Assembly (NCBI GenBank): GCA_026990885.1
Contig: JALXCO010000266.1
Span: forward strand, 1-11,085
From: Desulfurococcales archaeon
GTDB taxonomy: Archaea > Thermoproteota > Thermoprotei_A > Sulfolobales > AG1
Length of the DNA: 11,085 nucleotides
Direction: 5' to 3'
The notes under the pieces are model-generated. The model worked only from the letters and a program-made list of their open reading frames with translations. It did no database searches and had not been told where the DNA came from. The position numbers and the translations under genes are program-made. This document shows positions 1 through 7,746 of the stretch, one piece after another. Numbering within the stretch: the first letter of the stretch is position 1; each line of letters starts with the position of its first letter.

Positions 1-155
1 AGATAGCTTCGATAGCCGTATTCATATTGCTTGCGACACCTGTAATAGTAACTATATATTCCGCCATTGCATACTATATAGCCAAGGATACTCATGGAAG
101 CATTCTCGCTTCACTGATCCTGATAGCGATACTTATGGTACTACTCCTAGTATAG
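1..155 (+). CDS. C-terminal end of a small membrane protein, DUF1634-like (5' end outside window)
   Basis: The frame beginning at base 3 is open from the window edge to a TAG at 153-155 and gives 50 residues. The visible part is two hydrophobic helices. The first contains ATPVIVTIYSAIAYYI, the second is rich in Leu and Ile and ends in LLLV, and a short polar loop (AKDTHGS) joins them. A helix with ATPV, a loop containing KD, and a final Leu/Ile-rich helix is the pattern I remember for DUF1634, a family of small membrane proteins often found beside TauE/SafE-type permeases. The family call rests on memory of that pattern and on only 50 residues. Any other small membrane protein is possible. 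That this is a coding membrane-protein end is much surer than its family. The next gene starts 63 bp later behind its own TATA box. Confidence 0.5.
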   Translation, partial: IASIAVFILLATPVIVTIYSAIAYYIAKDTHGSILASLILIAILMVLLLV

Positions 156-169
156 GGCTGTAAATAGCG

Positions 170-180
170 TTATAAAATTA
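170..180 (+). promoter_or_regulatory. TATA box of the DUF763 gene
   Basis: The stretch ttataaaatta lies 39-49 bp before the ATG at 219, in the short gap after the preceding gene. A start of transcription about 26 bp downstream would fall near 200 and give a leader of roughly 20 nt. The assignment rests only on sequence and spacing. Confidence 0.5.
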
Positions 181-218
181 AAATAAACCGCCTGCCTAAC
201 ACTATATAGAGATTAGGT

Positions 219-1394
219 ATGGGTATAGCAGATCTACCCCTCCACAGCGGCGAGGTCCCCAAATGGCTACTTAGCTACATGGAGAAGGTTGGTAAAGCCA
301 TAATAGATGTTCTGGTAGAGGAGTATGGAGCTGAAGAGATAATATACAGGTTTTCAGACCCTCTATGGTTCCAGGCATTCAACAATGCTATAGGTATGGA
401 TTGGGATAGCAGTGGAAGCACCACAGTGGTTATAGCGATATTGAAGAAGATAACGTGGGAGAACAACTATGGTTTCGTGGTGTTGGGTGGGAAGGGCGAG
501 CATAGCTTAAATATACCTAAAGAGGTTGAGTACGCCGCCAAGAAGCTCGATCTGGACGATGACACGTCTAGATATATAGCTAGGGTGAGTAGGCTAGGAG
601 CAAAGATAGATAATGTACTGCTACAGGACGGATACAGCCTATATCACCACTCGATAATCATATCTGAGAAGGGCAGCTGGACAATTATACAGCAGGGAAT
701 GAATACATCAATAAGAATGGCTAGAAGATACCATCTATCAAAGAACATGTTTAACGAAAAACTACTGAATCCTCATAGCGGTGTTGCATCAAGCAATATA
801 GTTAAGCCCCTCAATTTAACTGATAGCGGCTCTAGAGAAACAGTAAAGACTATCGAAGACATCGTTGTGGAGCCCGTATCAAGGATAGCTAGGTATATAA
901 AGCAGGTTAATTCGATTCTTAAAAACAACTCTTCCTTGCTTACATTCGCTAGAAATACAGCTAGCGGTATTGGGCGCCGAGCATTAGGTAAAGAATATAT
1001 AGATGCGATCAGATACTATAGCCCAATAAAGATCTCTAAACATCTAATAGATACTATAAATAAAATTCAGCTGTCTGGGGCTGAAAGGATCATAGAGGTC
1101 TTATCTATAGAAGGTGTAGGCCCCAGCGTTATAAGGGCATTGGCGCTGGTTGCGGACTTAATATATGGGTATAGGCCCTCTAATAGAGATCCGGTTACTC
1201 ATCCAATTGAACCATTTAAATACTCATTCGCACATGGAGGCAAAGATGGTGTGCCGTATAGAGTAAATAGGAGATTGCTTGAGAACACAATAGTTACTCT
1301 GGAAGATGCCGTTGCTAGGGCTAAGCTAGGGGACCGCGATAAGCTGAGACTGCTGAGAAGCCTCGCCTCCCTAGCAAGAGAGTATGGATTATAA
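219..1394 (+). CDS. DUF763 family protein
   Basis: This 391-residue protein has the hallmarks of DUF763, a conserved archaeal and bacterial family with no firmly assigned function. The N-terminus MGIADLPLHSGEVPKWL is the family's typical start and fixes the ATG. The blocks SDPLWFQAF and GMDWDSSGSTT near residues 46-68 are highly family-typical. A helix-hairpin-helix-like segment, IEGVGPSVIRALAL, lies at about residues 297-310, followed by a conserved FAHGGKDGVPYRV block. An HhH motif would suggest DNA or RNA binding, but that is inference. No membrane segment or signal peptide is seen. The length is normal for the family. The next gene starts 33 bp downstream with its own AT-rich promoter-like stretch, so a shared transcript is possible but not required. 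The family is certain; the function is unknown. Confidence 0.93.
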   Translation: MGIADLPLHSGEVPKWLLSYMEKVGKAIIDVLVEEYGAEEIIYRFSDPLWFQAFNNAIGMDWDSSGSTTVVIAILKKITWENNYGFVVLGGKGEHSLNIPKEVEYAAKKLDLDDDTSRYIARVSRLGAKIDNVLLQDGYSLYHHSIIISEKGSWTIIQQGMNTSIRMARRYHLSKNMFNEKLLNPHSGVASSNIVKPLNLTDSGSRETVKTIEDIVVEPVSRIARYIKQVNSILKNNSSLLTFARNTASGIGRRALGKEYIDAIRYYSPIKISKHLIDTINKIQLSGAERIIEVLSIEGVGPSVIRALALVADLIYGYRPSNRDPVTHPIEPFKYSFAHGGKDGVPYRVNRRLLENTIVTLEDAVARAKLGDRDKLRLLRSLASLAREYGL

Positions 1395-1407
1395 ATTCTA
1401 TAAAATA
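1389..1407 (+). promoter_or_regulatory. TATA-like stretch before the TTG-started gene at 1428
   Basis: Two overlapping TATA-like strings, attataaatt and ctataaaata, straddle the stop codon of the DUF763 gene. The first would place transcription near 1418, giving a very short leader. The second would place it almost at the TTG start, which would make the mRNA leaderless. The signal could drive the unknown gene and the prenyltransferase gene together. Confidence 0.4.
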
Positions 1408-1427
1408 ATTATTAGGGGATAACGTGA

Positions 1428-2444
1428 TTGAAGCACCTTTTACGGAGTAAAGGTGATCTCTATACATCGACATACGATATATTAGAGAAGCTCACATCAG
1501 TAAGAAACAAAATTAGGGTCCCAATGATAATAGATAGCGATGGGCAGAGCAGGATCACCAGCAGTTTTTTAATTATATCCACCTCATCGTTTAGGTCCTG
1601 GGATGAAATATCTAAAGAGGCTAGATGGAAAATTTCTCTTAATGACTTCACAATAACCAGGCTTCTCAAGCCCTACTCAAGCATGGATGCTAAGGATACG
1701 CACCACGCTATATTCATCTATGATCTCACTCCAATAACCAAGATACTTAATAACAAGAATGTGTTGGAGGTCATATATGCTGGTTCAGAAGACATATATA
1801 TAGACCAGATAACTCTAGCCACTATCCTAGATGTGTCACACACCAACGGCTCTACAACCGATATATTTATTGGGCCAGCCATACTTGATTCTAGATCGAG
1901 AATATCGCTTGATATCGAGCCAGACGATAAGGCTAAAGAATCCACCATAAAGCTATTTGTGTCTACACCCAGTAATCTGGGCCCGTCAAATATAGAGTTA
2001 AAGATTAATGATAGCAGTAGCTATAGAGTTCAGTTTAGAGCACCTATAGAGTATGCGCTAAAGATAGCTTCGGGAGACGTTAAAAAGATATCCATAGAGA
2101 ATGTTTCCCGTGCATATATAAAGATCAACTGGATGGCGGTCGTCAAAAACAGGTTTCAAGCACCAAAATACATCATAGAGGATGTTGCGATCGACAAATC
2201 ATCCGCCACGGAGTTGCTGGTTAGAATACAGAATCTCGGTGATTTATCGCCGGATAAGCTGCATATTGTAGCTATATATAGAGGTAGCGTTATCGGTAGA
2301 TCAACTATAAATAACCCTAAAGATAAAGAGCTGGTAGCTAAACTACCTATAAAGACAAGCGTTAAGGATTCCAGCATAATAGTTAGGGTTCTTTGGAAGT
2401 GGATGGGTGATTCAGAGTATACCCAAAAAGAATATAGGCTTTAA
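1428..2444 (+). CDS. Uncharacterised beta-rich protein coupled to a prenyltransferase gene
   Basis: I do not recognise this 338-residue protein. It starts with TTG at 1428, seven bases after GGGAT (1416-1420), a Shine-Dalgarno-like match. No in-frame ATG or GTG nearby offers a better start. There is no signal peptide or membrane segment. The protein is rich in Ser, Ile, Lys and Asp and in alternating hydrophobic residues, so mostly beta strand. Near residues 255-338 the pattern ELLVRIQNLGDLSPDKLHIV, then IYRGSVIGRS and VRVLWKW, resembles an immunoglobulin-like or CARDB-type beta sandwich, but this is only pattern likeness. Its stop overlaps the next ATG by one base (TAATG), so translation of the prenyltransferase is probably coupled to it. 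A role near the membrane lipid enzyme is possible but unproven. The frame is clearly coding, since it is long, uninterrupted and has the same codon use as its neighbours. Confidence 0.8.
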   Translation: MKHLLRSKGDLYTSTYDILEKLTSVRNKIRVPMIIDSDGQSRITSSFLIISTSSFRSWDEISKEARWKISLNDFTITRLLKPYSSMDAKDTHHAIFIYDLTPITKILNNKNVLEVIYAGSEDIYIDQITLATILDVSHTNGSTTDIFIGPAILDSRSRISLDIEPDDKAKESTIKLFVSTPSNLGPSNIELKINDSSSYRVQFRAPIEYALKIASGDVKKISIENVSRAYIKINWMAVVKNRFQAPKYIIEDVAIDKSSATELLVRIQNLGDLSPDKLHIVAIYRGSVIGRSTINNPKDKELVAKLPIKTSVKDSSIIVRVLWKWMGDSEYTQKEYRL

Positions 2445-3367
2445 TGTTCACCACCTTCAATAGCCCATTATGGAGTATAGCTATGTTACGTCCGCTGAAA
2501 GCACTAGTTGTAATGAGTAGGCCGCACAATCTGGCTATATCGATTTTTGGCGTGTCTATAGGTGTACTTATAGTTGCGTCAGATCTGGATGTCAATATCG
2601 TACATAATATATTGTTTATTTCTGTCCCTGTAATTCTTGTTGCTTCAGCAGGCTACATATCTAACGATATATACGATCTGGAGTCAGACAAGATAAGCAA
2701 GCCATGGAGGCCCCTGGTTAAAGGATATATATCAGCTAGATCAGCGCTACTGGTAGCATACATGTTTTTTATATCGTCAATGATATACTCGATCATTTTT
2801 ATAGGCATATACACCTTTATTTTCGTTGCATTGAACTCAATACTGGTTCTGCTATATAATGCTTACCTTAAGAAATATGGCATTATAGGCAATCTAGCTG
2901 TCTCATTTTCTAGCGCAAATACAATTATATATGGCTCGCTGGCCTTCATAGAGCTATACGATCTACCATACCCCCGGATATATATATCACTCATACCCAT
3001 GGTTTTTGCTGTTTTGCTTAGCTTAATAAGGGAGTTATTAAAGGGTATAGAAGATCTTGAGGGGGATAAAGCTAAAAACGTAAGGACTCTGGCTATATCG
3101 ATAGGTGTTAGAAAAACCTCTATACTAAGTATATTACTGAGTATAGTTCTGTGGACATTAACTCTGATCCCTATATACATTAAGTTTAATATAGCATACC
3201 TGGTTCTATCTCAGGTAACTGTGGCTTTGGCTTTCGCATCATCTATACTTATATACATGAATTCTATAGAATATAGATCTGCCATATCGACCGCGCGTAA
3301 AGTAAGATCTTTAACCAAGATATCATTAGGTACAGGGGTTATCGCGTTTCTTGTATGGAGCTTATAG
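2444..3367 (+). CDS. ubiA: UbiA-family prenyltransferase, probable digeranylgeranylglyceryl phosphate synthase
   Basis: This integral membrane prenyltransferase has 307 residues and about eight or nine hydrophobic helices. The first Asp-rich motif is NDIYDLESD at residues 74-82, followed by KISKPWRPL. The second is IEDLEGDKAKNVRTL, with Asp204 and Asp208. These bind Mg2+ and the isoprenoid diphosphate. In archaea this subgroup usually transfers a second geranylgeranyl chain to geranylgeranylglyceryl phosphate, the step that forms the diether lipid core. The specific substrate is inferred from family and taxon, since other UbiA enzymes share the motifs. The ATG at 2444 overlaps the previous stop by one base. 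A second ATG at 2483, with ggag eight bases before it, would give MLRPLKALVVMSRPHN, nearer to the usual family N-terminus and a 294-residue protein. Either start may be used. The gene converges on metG with a 10-bp gap. Confidence 0.88.
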   Translation: MFTTFNSPLWSIAMLRPLKALVVMSRPHNLAISIFGVSIGVLIVASDLDVNIVHNILFISVPVILVASAGYISNDIYDLESDKISKPWRPLVKGYISARSALLVAYMFFISSMIYSIIFIGIYTFIFVALNSILVLLYNAYLKKYGIIGNLAVSFSSANTIIYGSLAFIELYDLPYPRIYISLIPMVFAVLLSLIRELLKGIEDLEGDKAKNVRTLAISIGVRKTSILSILLSIVLWTLTLIPIYIKFNIAYLVLSQVTVALAFASSILIYMNSIEYRSAISTARKVRSLTKISLGTGVIAFLVWSL

Positions 3368-3377
3368 ATCAATAGTT

Positions 3378-5102
3378 CTAGAATCTAAGCACCTCTGGCC
3401 TTCTACTGTTTATTTTTTCTCTCACACTCTTGATGCGTCTGTCTATATTATCTATAAACTCCTCGGGTATTTTTCTATAGAGCACCTCTATCTCACCTAC
3501 CTCTGTTCCGGGCTTAACTAGGCGTTCGGCTCCATGCTTGCTTAATCTCATGTTTTCTATCTCCCCGTAGTGTTTATCTAGATTCAGCATTCTCCATATC
3601 TTCTTGCTGGATCTAGGCGTTATGGGGTATAGCATTAGTGAGATCAGGGCAACTGTGTTGCTTGTGAGATATATTGTTGTTGATGCATCTTCCGGATTCT
3701 CTTTGATCTGTTTCCAAGGCTCCTTCCTGTTAATGTAGGCGTTGCTCGCTCTAGCAATCCTCAATATATGCTCAGATGCCTGCTTCAGTTTTTGGGAATA
3801 CATCTTGTCGATATATTTTATATAGTCTTCATTGATGCCTTTCCAGTAGTCTTCATCTACACTGTCGAGGTTTCCAGGCTCTGGCACCCTAGACTCAAAG
3901 AATCTCTTTATGAAGCTTAGAACTCTATGCACGAAGTTGCCTATATCATCGTTAAGCTCTGAATTAATTATTCTGGCAAACTCGGACCAGCTGAAGTTAG
4001 AATCTCTCTCTTCAGGCCTCATTCTTATGAGGGTGTATCTCCAGTAGTCCGGGTTATCTATTAGTTCCAGCGCCTCATCGATCCATAGCCCAACCCTCCT
4101 GCTTTTACTAAATTTCTCTCCTTCATAGAGTATATATTCGGTTGATGGTATAGAGTACGGTAGAGGATACGGCTCGCCGCTAGCTATAAGCATCGCTGGA
4201 AGTATAACCGCGTGGAACGGTATATTGTCCTTACCTATAAAGTAGACCGTTTTTGTTTCAGGATCATGCCAAAACTCCTCGAACTTTCTGCCTTTTTTCT
4301 CTAACACCTCTTTTGAAGCCGATAGATACCCTAATAGAGCCTCGATCCATACATATATAGTTTTGTCGCCAGCGTTTTTAAATGGCGCCTTTATGCCCCA
4401 TTTTACGTCTCTGGTTATGGATCTTGGCTTGAGCCCTTCCCTGATCCAGGATAACGAGTATTTTCTAACACGGTCATCTAGGTTGGGATTGCTTTTTAGC
4501 CATTTCTCTAGTTTATCTTGTGTTTTTCTAAGATCGAAGAACCAGTGTATGGTTTCTTTATATACTGGTTTGGTGCCGCAGAAAACGCATCTTGGATTAA
4601 TTAGATCTATAGGATCCAGTAGCGTTCCGCAATTATCACATTGATCTCCTCTCGCTCTCGGAAATCCGCATCTAGGACATGTACCCTCAACAAACCTATC
4701 TGGAAGAAATATCCCATCCTTGGTGCAGTAGGGGAGGACCTGCTCCTTTGTGTATATATAGCCGTTCTCCTCAAGCTTGAGCATAAAGCTTCTAACAAAC
4801 TCCTTGTGGTACTCGGATTCTGTCCTGGAGTAGTTGCTCAGATTTATGTCGAGTCTTCTCAGGAGCTCAACTATATATTTATGTGCCTCGTCCGTTAAGA
4901 TCTTTGGATCTATATTTCTCTTCCTTGCTTCAACCTCTATAGGGGTCCCGTGCTCGTCAGAACCACTCACAGATATAACATCCTCGCCCATAAGACTTAG
5001 GAACCTGTGATATACGTCAGCCGATAAAAGATGGATTATAGTGCCAAGATGGGGCACGCTATTGATGTAGGGCCATGCTGATGCTACAACCCACTTACCC
5101 AA
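3378..5102 (-). CDS. metG: Methionyl-tRNA synthetase, catalytic and anticodon-binding part without C-terminal domain
   Basis: This cytoplasmic class I synthetase charges tRNA-Met with methionine. The 574-residue protein starts with a class-typical N-terminus, WPYINSVPHLGT (HIGH motif equivalent H18-L-G-T21). SGSDEHGTPIE follows. Zinc-knuckle cysteine pairs stand at residues 142/145, 155/158 and 172/175, and the KMSKS loop is K330-F-S-K-S334. An alpha-helical anticodon-binding region follows, and the protein ends near residue 574. There is no C-terminal EMAP/Trbp111-like tRNA-binding extension, which many archaea encode separately. It starts with TTG (rev 5102-5100). The family-typical N-terminus begins right there, so this start is well supported. 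It is divergent from priL across an 82-bp gap with back-to-back TATA boxes. The putative TATA centre near 5128 predicts a transcript starting almost at the TTG, so the mRNA may be leaderless. The function call is firm. Confidence 0.97.
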   Translation of the reverse strand: MGKWVVASAWPYINSVPHLGTIIHLLSADVYHRFLSLMGEDVISVSGSDEHGTPIEVEARKRNIDPKILTDEAHKYIVELLRRLDINLSNYSRTESEYHKEFVRSFMLKLEENGYIYTKEQVLPYCTKDGIFLPDRFVEGTCPRCGFPRARGDQCDNCGTLLDPIDLINPRCVFCGTKPVYKETIHWFFDLRKTQDKLEKWLKSNPNLDDRVRKYSLSWIREGLKPRSITRDVKWGIKAPFKNAGDKTIYVWIEALLGYLSASKEVLEKKGRKFEEFWHDPETKTVYFIGKDNIPFHAVILPAMLIASGEPYPLPYSIPSTEYILYEGEKFSKSRRVGLWIDEALELIDNPDYWRYTLIRMRPEERDSNFSWSEFARIINSELNDDIGNFVHRVLSFIKRFFESRVPEPGNLDSVDEDYWKGINEDYIKYIDKMYSQKLKQASEHILRIARASNAYINRKEPWKQIKENPEDASTTIYLTSNTVALISLMLYPITPRSSKKIWRMLNLDKHYGEIENMRLSKHGAERLVKPGTEVGEIEVLYRKIPEEFIDNIDRRIKSVREKINSRRPEVLRF

Positions 5103-5104
5103 AG

Positions 5105-5118
5105 TTAAGGCACCTTAA
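5105..5118. repeat. Small inverted repeat at the metG start, possible operator
   Basis: The bases ttaagg and ccttaa form a 6-bp inverted repeat around a 2-bp spacer (ca), between the metG TTG and its TATA box. A dyad here would cover the predicted transcription start and could block RNA polymerase. It may also be chance in AT-rich DNA. The - strand reading of the right arm and spacer contains aaggtg, a Shine-Dalgarno-like string 8 nt from the TTG, which gives another reason for conservation. Confidence 0.3.
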
Positions 5119-5122
5119 AAGG

Positions 5123-5134
5123 TTATATTTATAG
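5123..5134 (-). promoter_or_regulatory. TATA box of metG
   Basis: Read on the - strand this is ctataaatataa, centred about 26 bp from the TTG start at 5102. That spacing predicts transcription starting at or very near the start codon. It lies two bases from the priL TATA box that points the other way. Confidence 0.5.
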
Positions 5135-5136
5135 AA

Positions 5137-5145
5137 AAATATAAA
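5137..5145 (+). promoter_or_regulatory. TATA box of the priL operon
   Basis: The string aaatataaa lies 40-48 bp before the priL ATG and predicts a start near 5168, giving a leader of about 15-18 nt. A second TATA-like string at 5168-5173 is too near the ATG to serve. The box almost abuts the metG TATA box, so the two promoters probably compete for TBP/TFB. Confidence 0.5.
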
Positions 5146-5184
5146 GGGTATTTTATCTGGCTAAAGTATATAAGTGGATAGGGC

Positions 5185-6345
5185 ATGTCTCAGCCAAATA
5201 TAAGTGATCTAAGCTACTATCCATTCCTAGTAGACTTTAACGAGTTCCTAAAAAGGGAGATTGGAGAAGGGATAGATATCTCTGTTTTAGTGGAGACGCC
5301 ATATATGGATGATGCATATAGAAGGGTTAAGAAGCTCCTTATAGATAGAGAGGTTTTTGATCTCGACTCCATCGATAGAATAACTCGAGTAGTAACGTTT
5401 TATCTGGGCATTATGCTTACTGCTTCGACTGGTCAGAGAAGATTTCTGGATGAGTATATTGGTAGGGAGATCGAGTTAGCTATGGATAGATTTAGGAGGT
5501 CTAGTATCAGTGAGGCGTTGGCTATACTTAAAAGCGTAGGTATAGATGTGGAAGAAAAAAACGATAATAGGGTTTGTTTTAGATATGTGAATACAAGGAG
5601 GAGGATAATTTCAGAAAGATGCCTCAATGTATCGTTAAGGTTTCTAGACCTGATAAGGGAAAAAACAATAAGCCAAAGAAACCTTCTGGATTTTCTGGTT
5701 GAGGGCTCATTGTATAGGGGAAGGGTTTATACCGAGAGAAGCAAGCTAGATAAATTGATGCATGATGTTTTTCTGGGTAAGGCAAGGGAGGCTGTATCTA
5801 AGCTTGTTGAGAGTGATATAGCTAACGATGTTTTTAACTCGATCAAGAGATATAGAGATAGATTACTGTATGAATATATAGTGGCTAACAGAGATGTTCT
5901 AGCTACTCGACCAAAGATTGATTGGTTTAGGTTGGCTAGGATCACTGCTAAAGAACTGGAGATAGCGTCTAGATACTCGAATAGGATTGTTGGGATTAAT
6001 GATCTACCGCCCTGTATAGCTAGATCTATAGAGAGAATCGGTGAAGTAAACAGTAGTGATATGCTTTGGCACATATATGTGTATTTAGCTCTCACATTTC
6101 TAGTTTCGATAGGCTTGAATAGAGATCAAATAATTAAGCTGGTAAATACAAGTAACGAGCTACTGTTGCGCAAGATAGATTTCCTGCTAGAGAAACGCGA
6201 GAAGAACGATATGTATCTGCCTCCACCATGCAATATGATTAGGAACCTAGGCTTATGTGATGATTGCTCATTTAAGAATCCGGTATCCAGGTATATTAGT
6301 GAGTCCTTAAGAAGGGGTTATAGTTCTGATTCTGGTGTTAGCTAA
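5185..6345 (+). CDS. priL: DNA primase large subunit PriL, iron-sulfur type
   Basis: PriL is the non-catalytic partner of PriS in the archaeal/eukaryotic primase, which makes RNA primers for replication. The 386-residue protein has the helical N-terminal region (start YYPFLVDFNEFLK) that contacts PriS. Its C-terminal domain carries four cysteines, C277 (LPPC), C349 (PPPC), C358 and C361 (GLCDDC), expected to ligate a 4Fe-4S cluster. The blocks LPPCIARSIERIGEV and LGLCDDCSFKNPVSRYI are typical of archaeal PriL. The ATG at 5185 gives a natural N-terminus and fits the upstream TATA box. The usual partner gene priS is not in the window, so the subunits are encoded apart here or priS lies outside. 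The gene heads a probable three-gene unit with the DUF4443 protein and dph6 downstream. Confidence 0.93.
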   Translation: MSQPNISDLSYYPFLVDFNEFLKREIGEGIDISVLVETPYMDDAYRRVKKLLIDREVFDLDSIDRITRVVTFYLGIMLTASTGQRRFLDEYIGREIELAMDRFRRSSISEALAILKSVGIDVEEKNDNRVCFRYVNTRRRIISERCLNVSLRFLDLIREKTISQRNLLDFLVEGSLYRGRVYTERSKLDKLMHDVFLGKAREAVSKLVESDIANDVFNSIKRYRDRLLYEYIVANRDVLATRPKIDWFRLARITAKELEIASRYSNRIVGINDLPPCIARSIERIGEVNSSDMLWHIYVYLALTFLVSIGLNRDQIIKLVNTSNELLLRKIDFLLEKREKNDMYLPPPCNMIRNLGLCDDCSFKNPVSRYISESLRRGYSSDSGVS

Positions 6346-6385
6346 TATTAAAATACTCTTGATATTAAATTAATGGGATCCTCAT

Positions 6386-7045
6386 TTGGAGGCGTTAAAG
6401 CAGATATACAGCTGGAAAGAGAGGTACAACCCCGTCTACTCCATATACCATGTGCTTAAGCTCCTATCATTATTAATCGAGGAGGGACCCCTAGGCAGAC
6501 AGCTTATATCAAAGATGCTCAATATAGGTGAGGGCTCGGTTAGGGGATTGATTAGGAAGATGAAGGATTTATCCCTGGTCAATATAGATCCTGTAGCTGG
6601 CGCATATATAACGGAGAAAGGTAGAGATCTCGTTAATTTTTGGAGATCTATTGTTAGGTTCAGCAAATGCTATAGTGGAGTTAGAAACGAGCTAATAGTA
6701 TGGGAGCATATATCTGTTACATGCATAGACTACAGAGTGGGTGTGAGTGTAGTAGAGAGAAACGGTGTTCTGGGTATAAGGGACTCGGTGATTAGATACG
6801 GCTGTGATGGAGCTATAATAATGCTATACGACAGCAAAGGCGTCTATCTATTGGATTCCAGCGGAAATCCTGATATTGATATATCTGGTAGCCAGCTTGG
6901 ATCTATAATAACATCGTATGCCTCTAAGGAAAAAATGATCTGTATTTCAGGAGGCTCAAAGAACTCATGTTTAGATGCGGAGAAGTGCGTGTGGGATTTT
7001 ATAGCTGAAATCATCTTAAAGATAAATGAAGGTCAGGATTCATGA
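6386..7045 (+). CDS. DUF4443 winged-helix protein
   Basis: This 219-residue protein has an N-terminal winged helix-turn-helix at about residues 17-85. Its elements are VYSIYHVLKLLSLLIEEGPL, then GRQLISKMLNIGEGSVRGLI (helix-turn-helix) and a wing ending ITEKGRDLVNFW. The GEGSVR...TEKG layout is that of the archaeal family DUF4443. The C-terminal half is alpha/beta, with scattered cysteines in VTCID, RYGCDGA, ICISGG and SCLDAEKC, and has no function I know. The TTG start at 6386 is used because no ATG or GTG is in frame nearby and GGGAT lies six bases before it (6375-6379). It begins 40 bp after priL, and its last four bases (ATGA) overlap the dph6 start. A transcription factor is the obvious guess, but a wHTH can also bind protein or serve replication, so the role stays open. 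Confidence 0.82.
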   Translation: MEALKQIYSWKERYNPVYSIYHVLKLLSLLIEEGPLGRQLISKMLNIGEGSVRGLIRKMKDLSLVNIDPVAGAYITEKGRDLVNFWRSIVRFSKCYSGVRNELIVWEHISVTCIDYRVGVSVVERNGVLGIRDSVIRYGCDGAIIMLYDSKGVYLLDSSGNPDIDISGSQLGSIITSYASKEKMICISGGSKNSCLDAEKCVWDFIAEIILKINEGQDS

Positions 7046-7731
7046 AGAAATTCGTTGTTCTATATACTGGGGGGAAAGACAGTCATTCTGCGCTGATGCT
7101 AACACTCAGGGATACACCCTATAGGCCTGCTGGTCTCTTAATCGTTGAAAGCGGTGATCCCGAGTCATATATGTTTCACACATACAACATTAAGTGGGCT
7201 ACTCTCCACGCCCAGCTTATGGGGTATAGATATTTCAGCGTTAATGTCAGCGGTATCAAGGAAAAAGAGGTGGATGAGCTATCGAGGTATTTAGAGAAGC
7301 TGGTTGCTACCGAAGACATTAGCATTATAGTTACCGGGGCTATAGCGAGTAGATATCAGAAATCTAGAATAGATAAAATAGCTAATAGTATCGGTATAGA
7401 TCACTACTCCCCTCTATGGGGAAGGGACCCCGAGGAACTTCTACTATACCAAGTAGAGGAGCTCAAAATATCATTCATGATCACTGCGGTCCAAGCATAT
7501 GGTCTAGGTAAAGAATGGCTTGGAAAAGTAATCAGCACATCTGATGACGCGCGTGAGCTGATTAGTCTAGCTAGAAAATATGGGTTCTCGCCTAATGGTG
7601 AAGGTGGAGAATTCGAGTCGTATGTTGTTGAGTCCCCACTGCTTAAAAATAGATTGAAGCCTATGGGTCGTGTAATGTGGAGTAATTCTGGGTGGGGGCT
7701 ATATGCTATTGATAGGGTTGAGATCCTTTAA
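7042..7731 (+). CDS. dph6: Diphthine-ammonia ligase Dph6
   Basis: Dph6 carries out the last, ATP-dependent amidation step of diphthamide formation on the conserved histidine of elongation factor 2. The 229-residue protein begins with a PP-loop, YTGGKDSHSA (residues 8-17), the ATP-pyrophosphatase signature. It then shows the family block SPLWGRD at residues 123-129 and GEGGEFESYVVESPLL from residue 186. The length is normal for the archaeal single-domain form. The ATG lies in a 4-bp ATGA overlap with the DUF4443 stop, so the two are almost certainly translated from one mRNA. No RidA-like domain is fused, unlike in many eukaryotic homologues. The next feature downstream is a small RNA on the other strand. 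Confidence 0.94.
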   Translation: MKKFVVLYTGGKDSHSALMLTLRDTPYRPAGLLIVESGDPESYMFHTYNIKWATLHAQLMGYRYFSVNVSGIKEKEVDELSRYLEKLVATEDISIIVTGAIASRYQKSRIDKIANSIGIDHYSPLWGRDPEELLLYQVEELKISFMITAVQAYGLGKEWLGKVISTSDDARELISLARKYGFSPNGEGGEFESYVVESPLLKNRLKPMGRVMWSNSGWGLYAIDRVEIL

Positions 7732-7746
7732 ACACTCATTCACCGG

